Shown: piece by piece, positions 11,827-26,800 of the stretch | Numbering within the stretch: position 1 is the first letter of the stretch | Layout of the letters: each line of letters opens with the position of its first letter | Source: Sipunculus nudus | Taxonomy: Eukaryota > Annelida > Sipuncula > Golfingiida > Sipunculidae | Assembly: GCA_026874595.1 (NCBI GenBank) | Contig: CM049311.1 | Coordinates: forward strand, 69,667,453-69,731,452 | DNA: 64,000 nucleotides | Direction of reading: 5' to 3' | The notes under the pieces: model-generated | Seen by the model: only the letters and a program-made list of their open reading frames with translations | Told to the model about the DNA's origin: nothing | The model's database searches: none | Position numbers and translations under genes: made by a program

Positions 11827-14800
11827 GTATGCACAGAGTCTACAAAGTCCTCTTGCTTTTATATATGGAAATTCCATAACTTTCTGTGTACCAGAATTTT
11901 GCCTGCTGCCATGCCTGGGAATCTTATACATTTTTGTCAGAAATCTAACATGTTTCTTGTTAATATCTATACAGTTCTGTGTCTGGAAATTCCATATGCT
12001 GATGCTTCTCTGTATGGAATCCAGAAGTTTCATATGCTTTTTTGTGGACATTCCATGCATTTCTGCATCCAAAATTTCCACATGCTTCTTTTTGTGGAAA
12101 TTCCATGCATTTCTGTTTTAATTATGTCCACATGCTTCTCTTTTTGGCAGTTTCATATATTTTAGTGTCCAGAAAGTTGTAAGCTTCTGCTTCTGAAAAA
12201 TTCCAAATGCTTTTATCTCAGGAAAATTTCACACATTCTTGTCCATCTTGAAAACTTTTCCACACTTGTGACAGTGTTTTTTGTCACCTCTAAATATATA
12301 AATATTCATGAATGAAAAATCAGAACCCAAATATGTCAATAAATCAATTCTGCAAAATCTAGGTGCTTTTGTATATTGAAATTTATCATGAGTCTGTGTC
12401 AGATTTCAGTCATTATGGGATATCAGTAAACATGTATAAACAAAATGTGATGGAATAATTTCCAAGGTCAAGTGGAAATTAATGTGGGAATTTAGATGCC
12501 TCTGCCTCAGGTTTCGGTTATTTCAGAACAAATAAATGAGCTATTTTCACCCAAGCTACAGCTGTTATAAAGTAGGCCTATGTCAGATAAAAAAAAAACC
12601 CAGAATATTTACAAAACAGTTACAGCAGTATCCATAATTATAATGTGTATGGAATAGGGCAAGCATGTCTTCTGTATATAACTATACATTTATTAAGGCC
12701 TGTATAGCACTGAATGCTTTGTATATTGATTATAAACTATAATTAATGTGTAGGTTCAGAACTGAACAAGCATAGTTCCAGATTCAGTTTGCCCATTATG
12801 GTACAGGTGTGAACACACAGTTATGCTAGTTGTGTTTACACTGCTATACATTATGTATGTGTGAAATTTTTGATCAACAGACTAAACAGGTGAGGCAGAT
12901 GGTCTGACCTAATCAGACCAATTTGTCAGTGATGTATCTACCTTTGAAAACACATTCTAAGGTGTATAATAGTTTTTAATATGTATAGGTGAAAATTACT
13001 CAAACCAAAGCTGCAAGGTTGCATTGGGCATAAATTCTTTGAAAATAGCAATCTTGAGTTTAGGATTTTTCATGGCTTTGTCAAGCCTGGAATTATGGCA
13101 TCAAGAAAAAAAGGGCCTTGAAATTGTCTTGGAATTCAACAAAATCAGGGACGAAATATATCAGGTATTATTTAATGAAGATTCAAGTAATACACCCTTT
13201 TATATTTACAGTCATAAAGTATTTCGAAGGCTTATATCATTAAACATGCATTAGGTTTTACTCTCTCATATTTTTAATGTATATCAGTTAAAATGGTCTC
13301 TCACATGTATGAAAGGGTATAAATACCCCAAAATAGCTTAGGGTAAATCATCACAAATTGCTATAAATTCATGTAGTTACAGACATTAAAATGATTCTTA
13401 TAATATGTCATGTTGTGGAAAGTTTCCCCACCAAATGAATCTGCTACTTAAAATGGGCAATGTCCTTTTCATTTATTGATAAAAAACACATAACCAAATT
13501 CATATTTAATGACTTTTTGCTTGTGTCTGTGATGATATTATAAATTTTAGTAATCCTTGAAACTAGTATAAAGAGTACACCAGTATGGAGATTCAGCAAG
13601 TGGTGTACATATATTGGACATTTTGATATTTTTACAAATAAGAATCGAATTCCACACATCAACAATGACAGTTCTTGTACTTGACCATTCATCTGTTGTG
13701 TTCAGCATACTACCAGTAATGAACATTCCTGCCTGTAATTGTCAGTAAGTTAAGTATATGAACACCTGTAATTAGCCAATAAGGTATCATACCTATGTGT
13801 AATTTTGTATTGAGAGACATCCAATGTACATTATGAGTGTATTATTGGCTCTTGAAATTACACACTGTACACAGCTGTTGTATGAACCCCACATTAACAG
13901 GTAGCTTGTTCTGCTCATAACAGATTGTGAGCAACTGTGTTTATTAATCTGGTACCCAGGGCCAGCCCCTATATACAATAGGTATATTGACCTGGACCTG
14001 GCGCAGTTACTGTGCCATTAGTGTGACAGTTCAGCGTGATGATCATATATGTGTATTCCAGCTATCATTAATAAATAGTTGTTCATATTATCAGATGCTG
14101 GCACAATATTTGTGTATTAGTGTATCTCCCTATTACCAAGCATTCTTGGTTCTGGTTTGGACCTTTCATTGTGTGAAACCTACAGGCAAACAAACCATAT
14201 ATATTTAAACCAAAATGTGTAAACATAAAAAAAAAATACATGTAGATCATAGGTATGATAATCATATTTTTAAATATTTAACCAGTTTCAGATATTTAAC
14301 CCATTTCCACTGATTGTTTGTAAATCTCAGAGAGAGAGAGAGGAGGGGGGGGGGGGAGGGGGGAGAAAGAGAGAGAATAGAAAAATACCAGATCTGTAGG
14401 TGCTTGATGTGAATTTCTAAAACTTCCTTAGCCATAACTGTGCATATTATATATTTTATATTTTAAATTTCAGTGTCACAAGAACTAAGCAAATATTTTT
14501 AGAAAATTCCCAGTACCATTTGGCATTTCAGAATATTAAAAGTATATAAAACCTAGAATACCCATGATGTCACAGCTGTCCATAGTGTTAATCTCTGCAT
14601 ATTTATAATTAGGCTTAATGCTTAACCTGTAATTTAACTGTCTCATGAAATCTGCTTTATTATTGCATGCTGTTATTCATCAAATCAGTTTGCAAATATA
14701 AAAATGTAACTCGGGCCAAATTAAGCATATTCAGCTTTGGGTTTGAATCTGAACTGGCTGGCTGGCTTTTTTTCTCACTTTGGTGCTGGAGGGGAGGGGG

Positions 14801-17800
14801 GTGGGAGGGGGTTAGAGGGAATCTTGGTGATATGCTGTCAATTTCTGGCTGCCCTTACTCAGTTTTCAAATCAGCTTTCACCACTAGCATGATATATAGA
14901 TTTATCAATGAATGAGGCAAGAGTGGTGAGGATTCATGTGGCCTGGCGCAGATGATTGATAATGATATATCCTGACAGAACGAAAGGGAGAGGTGGTAGA
15001 ACTACCTTCAGATTGTCCAGGTTTGTGCTCAGGTTAATACAGACAGCCAGACAGGTAATAATCCATGTATAAGGGTGCTCTTCACCTGTAACTATACCCC
15101 CGGAGGGAGGACAGCTATTGTGCCTTGGATGCTGAAACATCTGGTTGGATGTCCTTGAGGTTCAACTGCTGTCATCTTGGATTCATGAAAAGCCAGACGG
15201 GTCCATTGTGCTATCAGTTCTTCCCTGCCAGGGTTAATAAATCCAACAGCTAAATAACAGGCTCATATACAAACCCTGCCTGTTTGAAACCACTAGCATA
15301 TGGTGCTCTCTCACGCAGGGGATGTCTAACAAATTTCCCTATTGTTTCTTTTACTGAATCACAATGCTATTATTCTGTGTTTTAAGTTATATATATATTA
15401 TAACATTCTGTTTCAAAATTAAACTCTAAGTGAAATCAACCTTGGTTATATTTCAATATGACATGTTGCATTATTTGGAAAATGGTGTCAGAGTATAGCT
15501 TTGTATAACAAGAATGTTAGGTGGTTCCTGCTACAAGAAATCTAGAGATCTGATAATTCCACAACCATGTAAAAGTGGTCAAATTTTATTATAAAATTTT
15601 AACCAGTGCGCAAGAAAAGAAAGAGGAGAAAAGTAGACTAAAAGAGATAAAGAAGGGAGAAATAGTACTTTGCTTTTGCTTATCGCAGAAGCAGCATTGG
15701 AAGTTGCAGGTAGCTTTTTTTCCAGTTGTGATGGTTGTCACCCCAGTGGCCATCTTCCAGCCATCAGTAAGTGCTGGTTTTCTGAAAGAAAAAAAATCCA
15801 TCAACTACATTAACCCAGGGAGTGTGACAGGAGGCTTCATGTTTTTTCCCTATAGATTTCTCTCTCCAAATCTAACCTGTGAATCTCTGTTACCTGGCAA
15901 GCTTTACTAGAATGACAGATGGTTTTAATCTCTCTCCACAAAAAAATGCCTTGTCATATTCCATTAGTCTGCTAGGTTTGTTGTCTGTTAGAAAAACTTG
16001 CTCAGGATTTGGTCATACTTATAAAAGAATCATTGCAAAAGACTTTAATCCAGATCTAGAATGGGTTAAATGGGAAACATGTATGTTTAGAGACCTTCCC
16101 AAATGACAAACAAAAATGTGAAATAAGAGGTGCATTCTGAAGTATTTGTAGCAGTATTTCTCAGCTATTCCAGTGATGATATGACACAACTTCTTTATGT
16201 TACATGATGTCATCATGAAAAGTATTCTTAATGTGATTGTTTCTGTTGCAGAAATGTTTGCAATTTCGAAGTGATGCCACAGTGTGGGTTGCCAAACAGC
16301 AGATTCTCTCAACATTAGCAAAGGTAATTACTGTTGATGATTGTCATATAGTGTAGTGAATTAAAATGGAAGCTCTCATGTCAGATCCCTAAACGTGAAA
16401 TAATTTAACTTTAGATGATACTGAAACGATAATGCAGAAAAAGCTATTAATCAGTAACTATAATTCTTTAGCAGATTGGTTTAAAACTTGTTCAGAGTAG
16501 TTTACATGATTAGCATGCATAACCTTATCTCTTTTATTAAAGACCATATATCACAGCACAACTGTATGTTTAATTATTGATGAAAAACTTGAAGGTTTAA
16601 TATATCCAGGGTTACCTAAGGATTAATTGTACTATTGCATGATGGACAAAGAACCAAAGAAATTTATGAAATATAAAATCTTTTTGTTTTATATATTTAA
16701 AATTAAATATGACATGAATAACAAATTTTAAACTGAACCATGAAATAATGTTCCTGCAGTGTATATATTTAAGTTGTTTTTGTCATGTTTCTCACAGGAT
16801 CTGAAGGATGGTCTGAATTATGGCCTTTACTGCCCTCCAGAAAATGGAAAGGCTGGGAAATTCCTGGAGGAAGAACGGCCCCTCCATGACTACCCACTAA
16901 CAGGACCAATAGGCTTCTTAGAGGTAAGGGTTAAGATGCGTTAAAATCATGAGGACAAATGTCTGTGACCGGAGCTCATTTACAACTCCGAAAACCTGTG
17001 ATCCTGTGAAACGCCTTGGTTTTAGTGGTCACATTTCTGAGGTCTACTGGTGTGATGTCAGCACTTTTTAAGTGTAACTTTGAAATTTTTTATGTTGGTA
17101 GCTCCAGAAATGTGTCCAATGTAGCTTGGGTCATATTAAACAGCTTATGTGCACAGTTGTATACAGTAACCCAAAACATGTCAGGGTTGTCTCTACCCGG
17201 CACCTCTCCACCTCATACCATCACACCACATCGTTCCTTGATGAAAATTTTCTGATTCTCTGGTTAGCAGGTTGGTTTAGTGGAGAGTTGTGTGGCCACA
17301 GTCATTAGTGATCAGGGATTTTACTCCCAGTACAAATTTCTCAATCAAGTGACTTTCTGGTCAATCTCGTTAACATAAGCTTAAATGTACAGTGCTGGCA
17401 GAGGTAAGCCCTCTTCTGGTGAACTCTAGGTGAATTAGGAAAGGTCAGCCTGTACACTTGACTTCAGTATTTCATAGAGACCTGTTTGTAAATATCACAG
17501 TACATTGAAATGCTTATAACTGAGTGCAGATTGTATTTTATTTACATATATGTTACAAAGCGGCCATACTTGCCACTTTATTTCTGTTCATAAATCTGTG
17601 ACTGCATTAGAGTGTCAGTGCTTAGTTTGTAAACAAACGGGTCTGTACTTTCAGTATCACAGCTACCTCCCAAAGCAGTCATTACCCAAAAAATAATAAA
17701 CCATGATACTGAGGATTTATATATAACCTTTTTGGTGCCTGCTGTGATTTTACCGCCTCCTTTGTGGTGGTAAAGCATACAGTAAAGGTTGCTTGTTTTG

Positions 17801-20800
17801 TTTAGGGTGTAAGAGGGTTAATGACCCCCATGAGGAAGTGTAAACATACACACATGGCTCAACTACTAGTTGGTTTATCAGCCATACCTTATCACAGTCT
17901 GAAACTCAAGGTGATCACACTCATAATCATGTATGCAAATAGGCGTTTACTTCCAGTGTATTGATTTAGTGCTACTATTATCGATATTGACCCATGCGTT
18001 GTTATTTCCTCCTTTTTTAACCCATGAGTCATTGGGTAATAATGCCATATGTTGCATGTGTCTAGTCATTGGCTACTGAGAGCTGTTGCTTCCTTGTCTA
18101 ATTACTCAGGTGATTCAGTCATTCATGAGAGTAATTAACAGAATGTTTTTAAACAGCGTATGCAGTTACCAATCATTCATTCATAGATGTGCTTAAATTG
18201 CCAACTGCATTTCAAAATGAGTGATGAAAAATAAATAAATAACCAGCATTAGATTTTAGTGTCACAGGCATTTAGTAAACTGAGTTATTACACTGTAACA
18301 ATGAAAACTTCTGACCGTATGTTAACATTACCTCCTATTTCTTATATTCCAAGGTTAAATATAAACATATATAAGAAAATTGTGTTTTAGGATGATGCCG
18401 CATACTAAAAAAGAATGCAGAAAGTCCTCAAATATATACTTGTTTTCTGGTACATCATAACAGTTTGTCATTGGTCTAAGAAGCTCAACAGTAAAACTAG
18501 ATTAAAGGTGGCTATTCATCTACCTGTTCTGTAGAATTGATGTGAATTCTGGCTTATTCTGTCTACTTATAAATGAACTGTAGGTAATTGTCCCCTGCTT
18601 CTGTGCGATAACTTTCCTTAATATTATCAAATTTCATCAAATTTGGGTCACTGGTTTTGGAGTGTCTGTCTGAAAATTTATTATCATCAGCTTCAAAACA
18701 AAACAAAATTTTCCCTTTTGTTCCCAATTCACAACACAATTATGACATGTGGAGACATCTTCAGGGGACAATGAAAACTAAAACACAGGCACTATGACAT
18801 GTGGAGACCGTGGCATCTTCAGGGGAAAATAAAAACTAAAACATTGAGAAGGCAAGCATAAAGATCTCAGGAAGCTAAGATAACAAGAGGCAGAATTGAG
18901 GGACATAAATTCCATGAATTTGCTTGTTCCCATTAAGAAAAGTTCATATAATATCTGTTTGATGGATACAGGAGCTTATTTATCTACAAGGTATCAGTAA
19001 ACATGGTGCATGTGCCATTGTTGACAAACAGAAAAAACATGTATTCTAAGGTGGTTGGTTGCATATGCGGAGAAATTGAAAGGTCAGTAGTTGGAAAACT
19101 CCCTTTGCAATACTCTGGTTTATCAGATTGCCTCCAGGTGTGCTTGTTGAGTGTGTTTGGATTAATTTGGCTCCCCCCACATGTTATAAATATGTGGCTA
19201 TAAACATAACGGCCAGGCTGTGTGCAGTGTTATTAGCATTTTCTGGCCTATTTTAATAAAAAGGTTCAAGGGATAATCCTTAGTTAATTGACCTCTGATA
19301 TCAGAATAGGTCCTTTTTAATTGATCAGCTATACAGTAAACATAAATAATTCAGATAATTGTCAAACATATTTTAGTGGTGTTCCATTACACTATTGCTG
19401 AAGTTTAAAGCATGCAGAACCCTAGAAAGTGGTGTTTAGGGTCAGGCTAATTACACATATAGTAACTTCCCTTGTGCGATTCATCGGAGTCTACTTGGCT
19501 TTATGTGAATAACCAACTAAGAAGTGGAACCCTACTTTTCATCTTATCTGTGCCAGAGTACAAGGATTCTCAACTTCAGTAGAAGAGCTATCACAGAGCT
19601 GAGACATTTTGTACTGAACACAGTTGACTTGCTGCTCCAGTACTAGTTCTGCAGTAGTTCCTGCTGTATCTCTTATCAGTCTCGCAAGACGACCACCCAA
19701 GTATCCCATGAGGCCTTGACCTCTGCGGATAAACAGAATCTGTACCGCACCTCTAACTTCTAAGAATCCTTGCAAAGGATGACAGTATGATCACGGCATG
19801 TGTGGTTTAAACCCCATTCTGTTTCAAAGGACTGAGTTGAAGAAAAAAGTGTAAGAAGAGTTCGGGGTCCAAAGGTCATATTCACTGCACTGTCTCTGTC
19901 TGTGTTTAATGAAGTGGCACTTAAGATAGAAACTCTCATCTTGTCTGGTCCTCATTGGAGAAGTACTGACAAAAAAGATGACAAAAAGACTATAAAATAC
20001 AGACAGAGATTATTGTATAAAATATAGAAATATCAGGGAAGAGTTTTCAGTCTCTGACTGAAATCAGACTAATCATATGTTAAGTTCCTGCCACATTTTA
20101 GCTGTCTTAAAAAAAAGTGGCAGTAAGATCTCTTATGCCATTTTTGTCTATGGCATTTTTGCATTTGATGTTTATCTTTGTAGCATTTTGGGCAGGCTAT
20201 TTTTTCTAGCACCATTGATGCATTCAGGATATGCCCAGCTTACCAGTGTGCCTGTGGTGACAGGTCAGTTTTATGATATTCAAAGACCAAGATGCCCTGT
20301 TGTATTCTTCGTTTAATCTGCTCAGAAAACAATGATGACTGCAAATGTTAAGCACTAATTTCAAGCCCATACTCAAATGACACAATTCCTGTTGACAGGT
20401 CAAAGGTGAAAGGTTATCAGCACTTAAAGAACTGGTGTTCCAGTCCCCGCCCAGGGAAATTGTTAAACATTTTCCTTGTTTTATTGACTGAAGAGTTAAG
20501 TGTTTTTCAGTGTCAGCTAGCAGTGATGTTTGATTTTATGTCCTTTTATTTTCAGGTAGCTTGGCTTACCTTAGTCATGCCTTTAATTGGTAACATCACT
20601 ACATTCAGCTGGCATAGCACTTCTCAGGGGAAATAAAGCACAATGATTCAGTTCACATATAACGGGATACTTGCCTCTGAAATTTTCAGGGCACCTAAGG
20701 AATTGGCCAGTGAAGAATCTTGAAAGTAGATTTTGGTGTGGGTCCACCTCATGATCTGGATCTAGGAAGAACTTCCAGGAATATTCACAAATATATTTCA

Positions 20801-23800
20801 TATATGCCCGATTAAACATGGGAATGTGGGCCAAATAAGTCAATGAAAACACAGGCTGCTGGCTGCTGAGTAACTCACATAAAGGACTGCCCACATGGTG
20901 GAGGCCTGAATTCCTGAGAATTCATATTTCTTGTTGTTCATTTTCTCAAAATTTTTTGGTACTGACTGACTCCAAATGTATGCTTTATTTAAGAATAGAG
21001 CCCACTGTGCTAAGTGCAATAAAATTCTTGGTCATCAACGTGAAAATAAATCACATTGACTGGTTTCATGATATTTAGATAGATAAGGTTGTTTTATTGT
21101 TATACCAGCTGTCTTTGAATAGTTTAATCTCCTGATCAGTTTACACTAAATTGCATTCTGTGTCACATAGGTAATTACTCCAAATAATTAATTCCAAGCA
21201 CATTCCTTAAGCTCAAAGTATGTAGGGAATTTAGATCTAATGTTACAGTAATAAACCAAAAATATCCCACCTGAATTTAACCTGTTGAACTAAACCTAAT
21301 TCTCTAAGCAGGGCAGAAAAAAAAACAGAAGTATAGACTGGCAGGTTCATTGTTGATGCTGCCTGGCATCTGGGGTGATATGAATTTAAACTTCAGTGGA
21401 CAATGTTGTTGACAGTTCCAGTAGCCTCCACCCATGTTGTAAAAATTAAGTGGCAATGGTGATAACATGCTGACCTGTGGGGAGGGGGCGGCAGGGTTGT
21501 CTTTCAGTGTTATTAGGATGTGTGATGAGTGGGCTTGTTGTCAAAATGAGAGACAGGGAGGGCTACTACCCTGGGCAGCTTGTCATCAGCTCCAAGCCTC
21601 CCCCCCCCCCCTGTCTGTCAGTAACCTGTGTCCTCAGCAGGGTCTCACCAAGCACCTACCTGAAACAGCAAATGATGTACACCTCACCTGGACATTAATT
21701 GGGCCTACAGGGACAGTGGCGTGACCATGCATCCATGTTTTACACTCAGCAGTCTCAGAGTAGTGTTTTCAGGTGTCCAGGTTGGTTTAGGAGTTTTTCT
21801 GACAGTGTCAGATGGTTGTGCCATCTTTCACCAAACGCCACTGAATATCCATGGGCAAATTATAAGAGGATATACAATTAATGGACAAAATACTACAGCA
21901 CAAAACATTGTTAGGATTCACATAGTTCATTAGATCAGCCTGTCAGCATCTATGGACATGTTAAATCCATGTGTTTGTCATCTGAGTAGTGATGGTTTGC
22001 TGGTACTTTTTCAAACTTCAGGTCTTAATGAAGACAGTAAGGATGGATAGGTCACTGGTTCCCTTGTCTTTGTTTGTTTTTCCAGCTGGTACCCCTGAGG
22101 TTGGTTGTCTTGTAGAACAGTAATGATTAATTTGTGTAGGAATCCCATAGCACAGCTGGTGACTGTTTAGGGAAGAGTAAACCACTAAATGTGAATATTT
22201 TGATGCATTGGGACTAAATATGTGAGACTGTTTGCTAGTGAACCTTTTCCACGAGCAAGCTCACTCCACTTTATCATTGTCTGGGGGGGGGGGGGTCATA
22301 ATTAGTCAGTATTGCGTGTTTTGGCAAATGGAATTTAATACAAGTCAGAGGTTCAAACAGATATCTTACCATTAAAAATAAGGTTGAATTTCCACATTTG
22401 TCATTTGAAATATAACAGAATATTATCTGTTAAATCAAATAAACAGACCCCAACACTCAGTTTCAGTCACTGCCTTCAGTCGGCACAACTGAGATGTAAA
22501 AGATTTATTGCATATATGCATGAATATTATATTAAATAAATATGAGAAACAATGGCTAGTAAAAGCAGGATGTTTCAGGATTAAATTCTTTCCCAACAAA
22601 TAATTACTTCCAAAGGAGGTTGATTTAATATACTTACAAAAATAAAAGAAAAAAATCATGGAAAATATTGTGAAAATTTATGTTGTCATGGATACAGATG
22701 GAGCTGAAGATGATGGCTTACAATAACATTGTAGGTTCATGAAATCTCTTAATTCTGTGTTCCACTGTTTGGTCCAGTTGATGGTGTGTCCATCCACTCA
22801 AAAGTTTTCTTCACTTGAAACATTGTGCAGGCAGCTTGCTGAGGATATTTATTTTACACATTCTTTTATATATGGGCTTTTGCTGTCATGTTTTGTGCTC
22901 TACTGAGCACACTCTAACTTTTGCTGTGGTCAACATTTCACAGATAAATTTAAAGATAATTCATTCTTAAAGTGAGAGATAATAGATTTTCTGGTTGACC
23001 ACAACCAGCCTATGAAGGGAGTGACCTGAGGTGAGGTGTTAATGCAATATTGTAGAATATATGTGTTATGTAGTTGGCTAAACAGAGTTGTGATAAAGGA
23101 CCAGACCAGGTCTGTTTATACATGGTTTGAGCTCAGAAGGGAGCAAACCAGGTCCCTGCATCAACCATTAAGCTACTAGTTCTTACTGGTCACATGTGGT
23201 CAGCTCAGTAGGGGTAGAGGGTGGGGTAGAGTACAGTTTCTTGACCTTTGACACTAAGGTTAACTGGCAGGTGTTGAGGAAGTGAAACTGAACCTGTCAA
23301 GTTACTGATGATAAGTCCTGATCTACAGTACACACTGTATGAGAAAAAGAACTGTCATATGTATATATGTACTCTTGTGAACTTACCCTACAGATATACA
23401 TGTAATTTTTTTACACTCCCAAAAAAGTTGGTCACAGGTTATATTTTAACCCTCTCAGCTAGCTCATCCATATGTGTGCTCATTGTTTTATACATGTATG
23501 TGCTAGATATATCTGTTCATTATTATACCTTATTGTGTGGATATATTAAACAAATTGTTTATCCATCAGGATCCATATCTAGCACCTCGTAAAGATATCC
23601 AATCAGATTGTATCAAAGTCTGGCTGCATATTGTAAGAGAAAGGATCATGATAATGTCTGGTTGCACATTGTTCTTACATTATTGAGAGTAAAAGATGAA
23701 AATTTGTCATTTGGGAGGTATACAGTAACACTGTCTGAAGGCTGTGTCTTTTGTTGATGTTATTAACAGCAGTTTCACCTGAAATAAAAAAAATCTTATC

Positions 23801-26800
23801 CCAGTTATACATTATATAATATTAATTTGTTTATCACACTTATAATTGATAAGATTTCTGTGTACTCGTCCAGTCACCTGACCAGACCTTGTAAGGTGTG
23901 GCTTAAATGTAAAGGCCTGGTGTCCATCAGTATTTGTTTGAGGCAAGATGTAGATCTTTGTACAGATGGCACAAATTCAAACACAAGGAAAACTTGTTTC
24001 TAAAGGGTCAAAAGTTAGTATAGCTGAGCACTGTGTTTAAAATTGTGAGCGATTAAAGGTTCATGCACTGGTATTAACTGTGTGTGGCTGTGTTTTGGAG
24101 TGCCTTGTATATTCAGAACCTGGAAGATCACGGACGTTACTAGTGGTTTTTCACCGTTGATGATGTCAGTGTATTCCCACAGTCTTGTCTCCTACGGCCT
24201 GTGGTTAGCAGAGGATATGTTCCATTCACCAAGCAGATAGCTGACATAGCGCCAGAGTAATAATTGATCCATTACCATCCATTCGAGCTTTTCCCATGTC
24301 TACCAGTGCATTGTAAGATTTAATTGGCTCATAACTATTAAAAACAGCCCAAGGCTGCGTGATCTTCTTGATAAACTTTTTGTGGTTGTTTCATGTAGGG
24401 GAGAAACATTCTTGTAATACTTTAATATTAAAAACATAGAACCATATTAACTTCTTTTTATATTTGGCTTTTTAAAAGACTTATTATACTATATGATATT
24501 TATTATTATGGCTCTTTGATAACTGTGGAGTATATCCAGCTATTACATAACATAAATCTAGAGGCAGAAATATTAATTTTAAAAATGGAATTATTATACT
24601 TATACTGTTATATAAAAATTTTTAGATTCATTTGAAACTTTTAAGTCATGCAATACTCTTTTAATGATATTTGAAATGCTCCTCTCACATTTGTGTGTGT
24701 CTTGTGAAAAAAAAACGAAAGCTGCTTGTTAATCACTTGCAGCTGACGGTGCCTGTAAAGTGATCGATGGTGAGAGTTATTGATGTGACAGATTATCTTG
24801 GTGTCTTGTTGGGAGTGTCACAGATCACTTATCAGAATATGCCCCAAAGTTTAATTACACAGTTTATTTATAACAGCTGTAAATGAATACGACAGGGAAG
24901 TCCAAATGTTCAGTTCACCGATTGCAAAACTTATGTTCCTGTCATATTTAAAACTTGAGTGGATTATTTGACAAACACGTAATGTCAAGCAGATATGCTT
25001 TATGGTAGAACACTATATTTTTGTTCTCAATTTAAATAGGTTCATTATGCATATTAAAAAAAATAGGGTCATAGGGTCAAGGTCAAAACTTCAAAGGTCA
25101 AGTTCATGAGACATGGTGCTTGCTCACCTGACTGCACAGATGTACACACTTGACTGATACTTCAGGGCTAATGATTTTCCTTTCATCTTTACGTCCTTTT
25201 TTGTGGACAAGCCCTGGAGACTGTTTAATTTTGTTATAGCCAGTATTTCATGTAGAAATTAGGTGATTTAATACATTGATTTTCCATGGTAATAATGTCA
25301 CATTTATTCCAGAAGTAAATTAAAAAAAATGGAAGTAAAAATATTGATTATTGAACATGATCGTATGCAGAAATTGCCTTGATAAAGTCTAAAAGTATAT
25401 CCATGATAAGAAACAGTGTGTGCCATTAATTTGACATAGGGATGAGTTTTAAAGCAATCTGATACAGTAATTTGCCACTAGGAATCCAGATTATAAATTC
25501 ATGAGGTAAGAACAAGAACAACATTATAGTGAGATGGAAAATATTAATGATATAAAGAGTAGTTATGATGGTGTGGCACTTTCGGTGTGGCAGAAAGTGC
25601 CATCGTACATGTTTGCAGACAGCATGGGGATGTATGGAATAAAACAGAAATATAAAACTTTTATGGTGATGAGGGTCATGTTATTCTTGCCAGGGATCAA
25701 TATACGCCAGTATTTTCAGGGCACTCAAAGATTCAGTTTCAGAATAGTCTCCGTAGCACTTACCACCACCTGTAGGCTGAAAGATGTAGCCCTCGTCAGC
25801 TCTCACTTATAATGCAGTTATACCAGGAAGCCTTGTGTCTTGTCTACTGCTTTCATGCATGGATAGATTCTGTTTACACACTTTCAGTTTTTTTAGATTG
25901 CAAGGGTCTTTTATATTAATATATTCCCATATGCCATGTTTTCAAAGTTACCTGGTGATCTATGTCTGAATTGATTGATCACATTTGTGTAAAAGGACTT
26001 AAAGTTGATAGCCAGGTATAAACTTTGTTCAAATGCAGTAGGTTTGGATGTTATGGATGACCATGTATTGTTTTAAAAACATTTGATAATATTGACCAGT
26101 GTACATCTGTAGAAGTATGTATCATACATGCTGCCGCACGTGATATTGCCATGTTTCTGATGTATGATAATCAGTTACTGGAGAAGCTCATTATTTATAG
26201 ATGATCCAGGGTTACTGTGCTCCTTCTCTTCCTGTTATGTGTTGTCTACATTGAGTCAAATTCAGTTTGCAGATCAATAAAGAAGCCTGTGATCCACAGT
26301 GCTGGTCAAAGGTGCCCATTCACCTACCTTTTGAAAAAGAATTTATGTGATTTCTGGCTTCCTCTGTGTATATATTAATGATCTAAGCAATCTTTTCTTA
26401 TGAAAGGTTCATATAAGGCATCTAGGAAGAATGTATGAATTTGCTTATCAACAATATGTTTGTAAACACAGCAATGTTGAAACTGGAAAAACATGTAACC
26501 TAAGGTGGTAGGTTGCATATAGGTGGAGGTAGAAAGGTCACTTGTTGCAAAACGCCATTTGCAAAGCTCTGGGTTATCTGACTTGCTGCCAGATGCCATT
26601 GTTGAATTTGATTATTTTGGCGTTCCCCCATATATTATAAGCATGTTGATATAAACAAAACAAGCATCCTGTGTGTGGTGATATCCACATTTTCTGGCCT
26701 ATTTTTATAAAAGCTCCGAGGGATTACCTTTAGTTTATAAGGTGATTGGGCCCCTTTAATATCTAATCAAAGTTATGAACTTATCACCACAGTGTTCATA

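Larger units (their letters stand above)
11827..16251 (+). other. Shank intron 1
   Basis: A 4425-nt GT-AG intron. It holds a degenerate tandem repeat with GGAAATTCC palindromes just after the donor (11860-12240), a GA-rich microsatellite (14330-14375) and a G-rich tract on the sense strand (14788-14812). Elsewhere it is AT-rich with no recognisable gene. An open frame of 111 codons at 15575-15910 has no recognisable family and no splice connection. Confidence 0.85.

Noticed and set aside
11746-12081. 111-codon minus-strand open frame
   Set aside because: Antisense shadow of exon 1 and of the adjacent degenerate tandem repeat.
15575-15910. 111-codon open frame in intron 1
   Set aside because: Low-complexity Lys/Glu-rich start, no family resemblance and no conserved features. 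The opposite strand is also open, which suggests chance.
25575-25601. Perfect 9-bp stem GGCACTTTC/GAAAGTGCC with a 9-nt loop
   Set aside because: A single short hairpin without flanking element ends or conservation evidence. Expected by chance in 64 kb.
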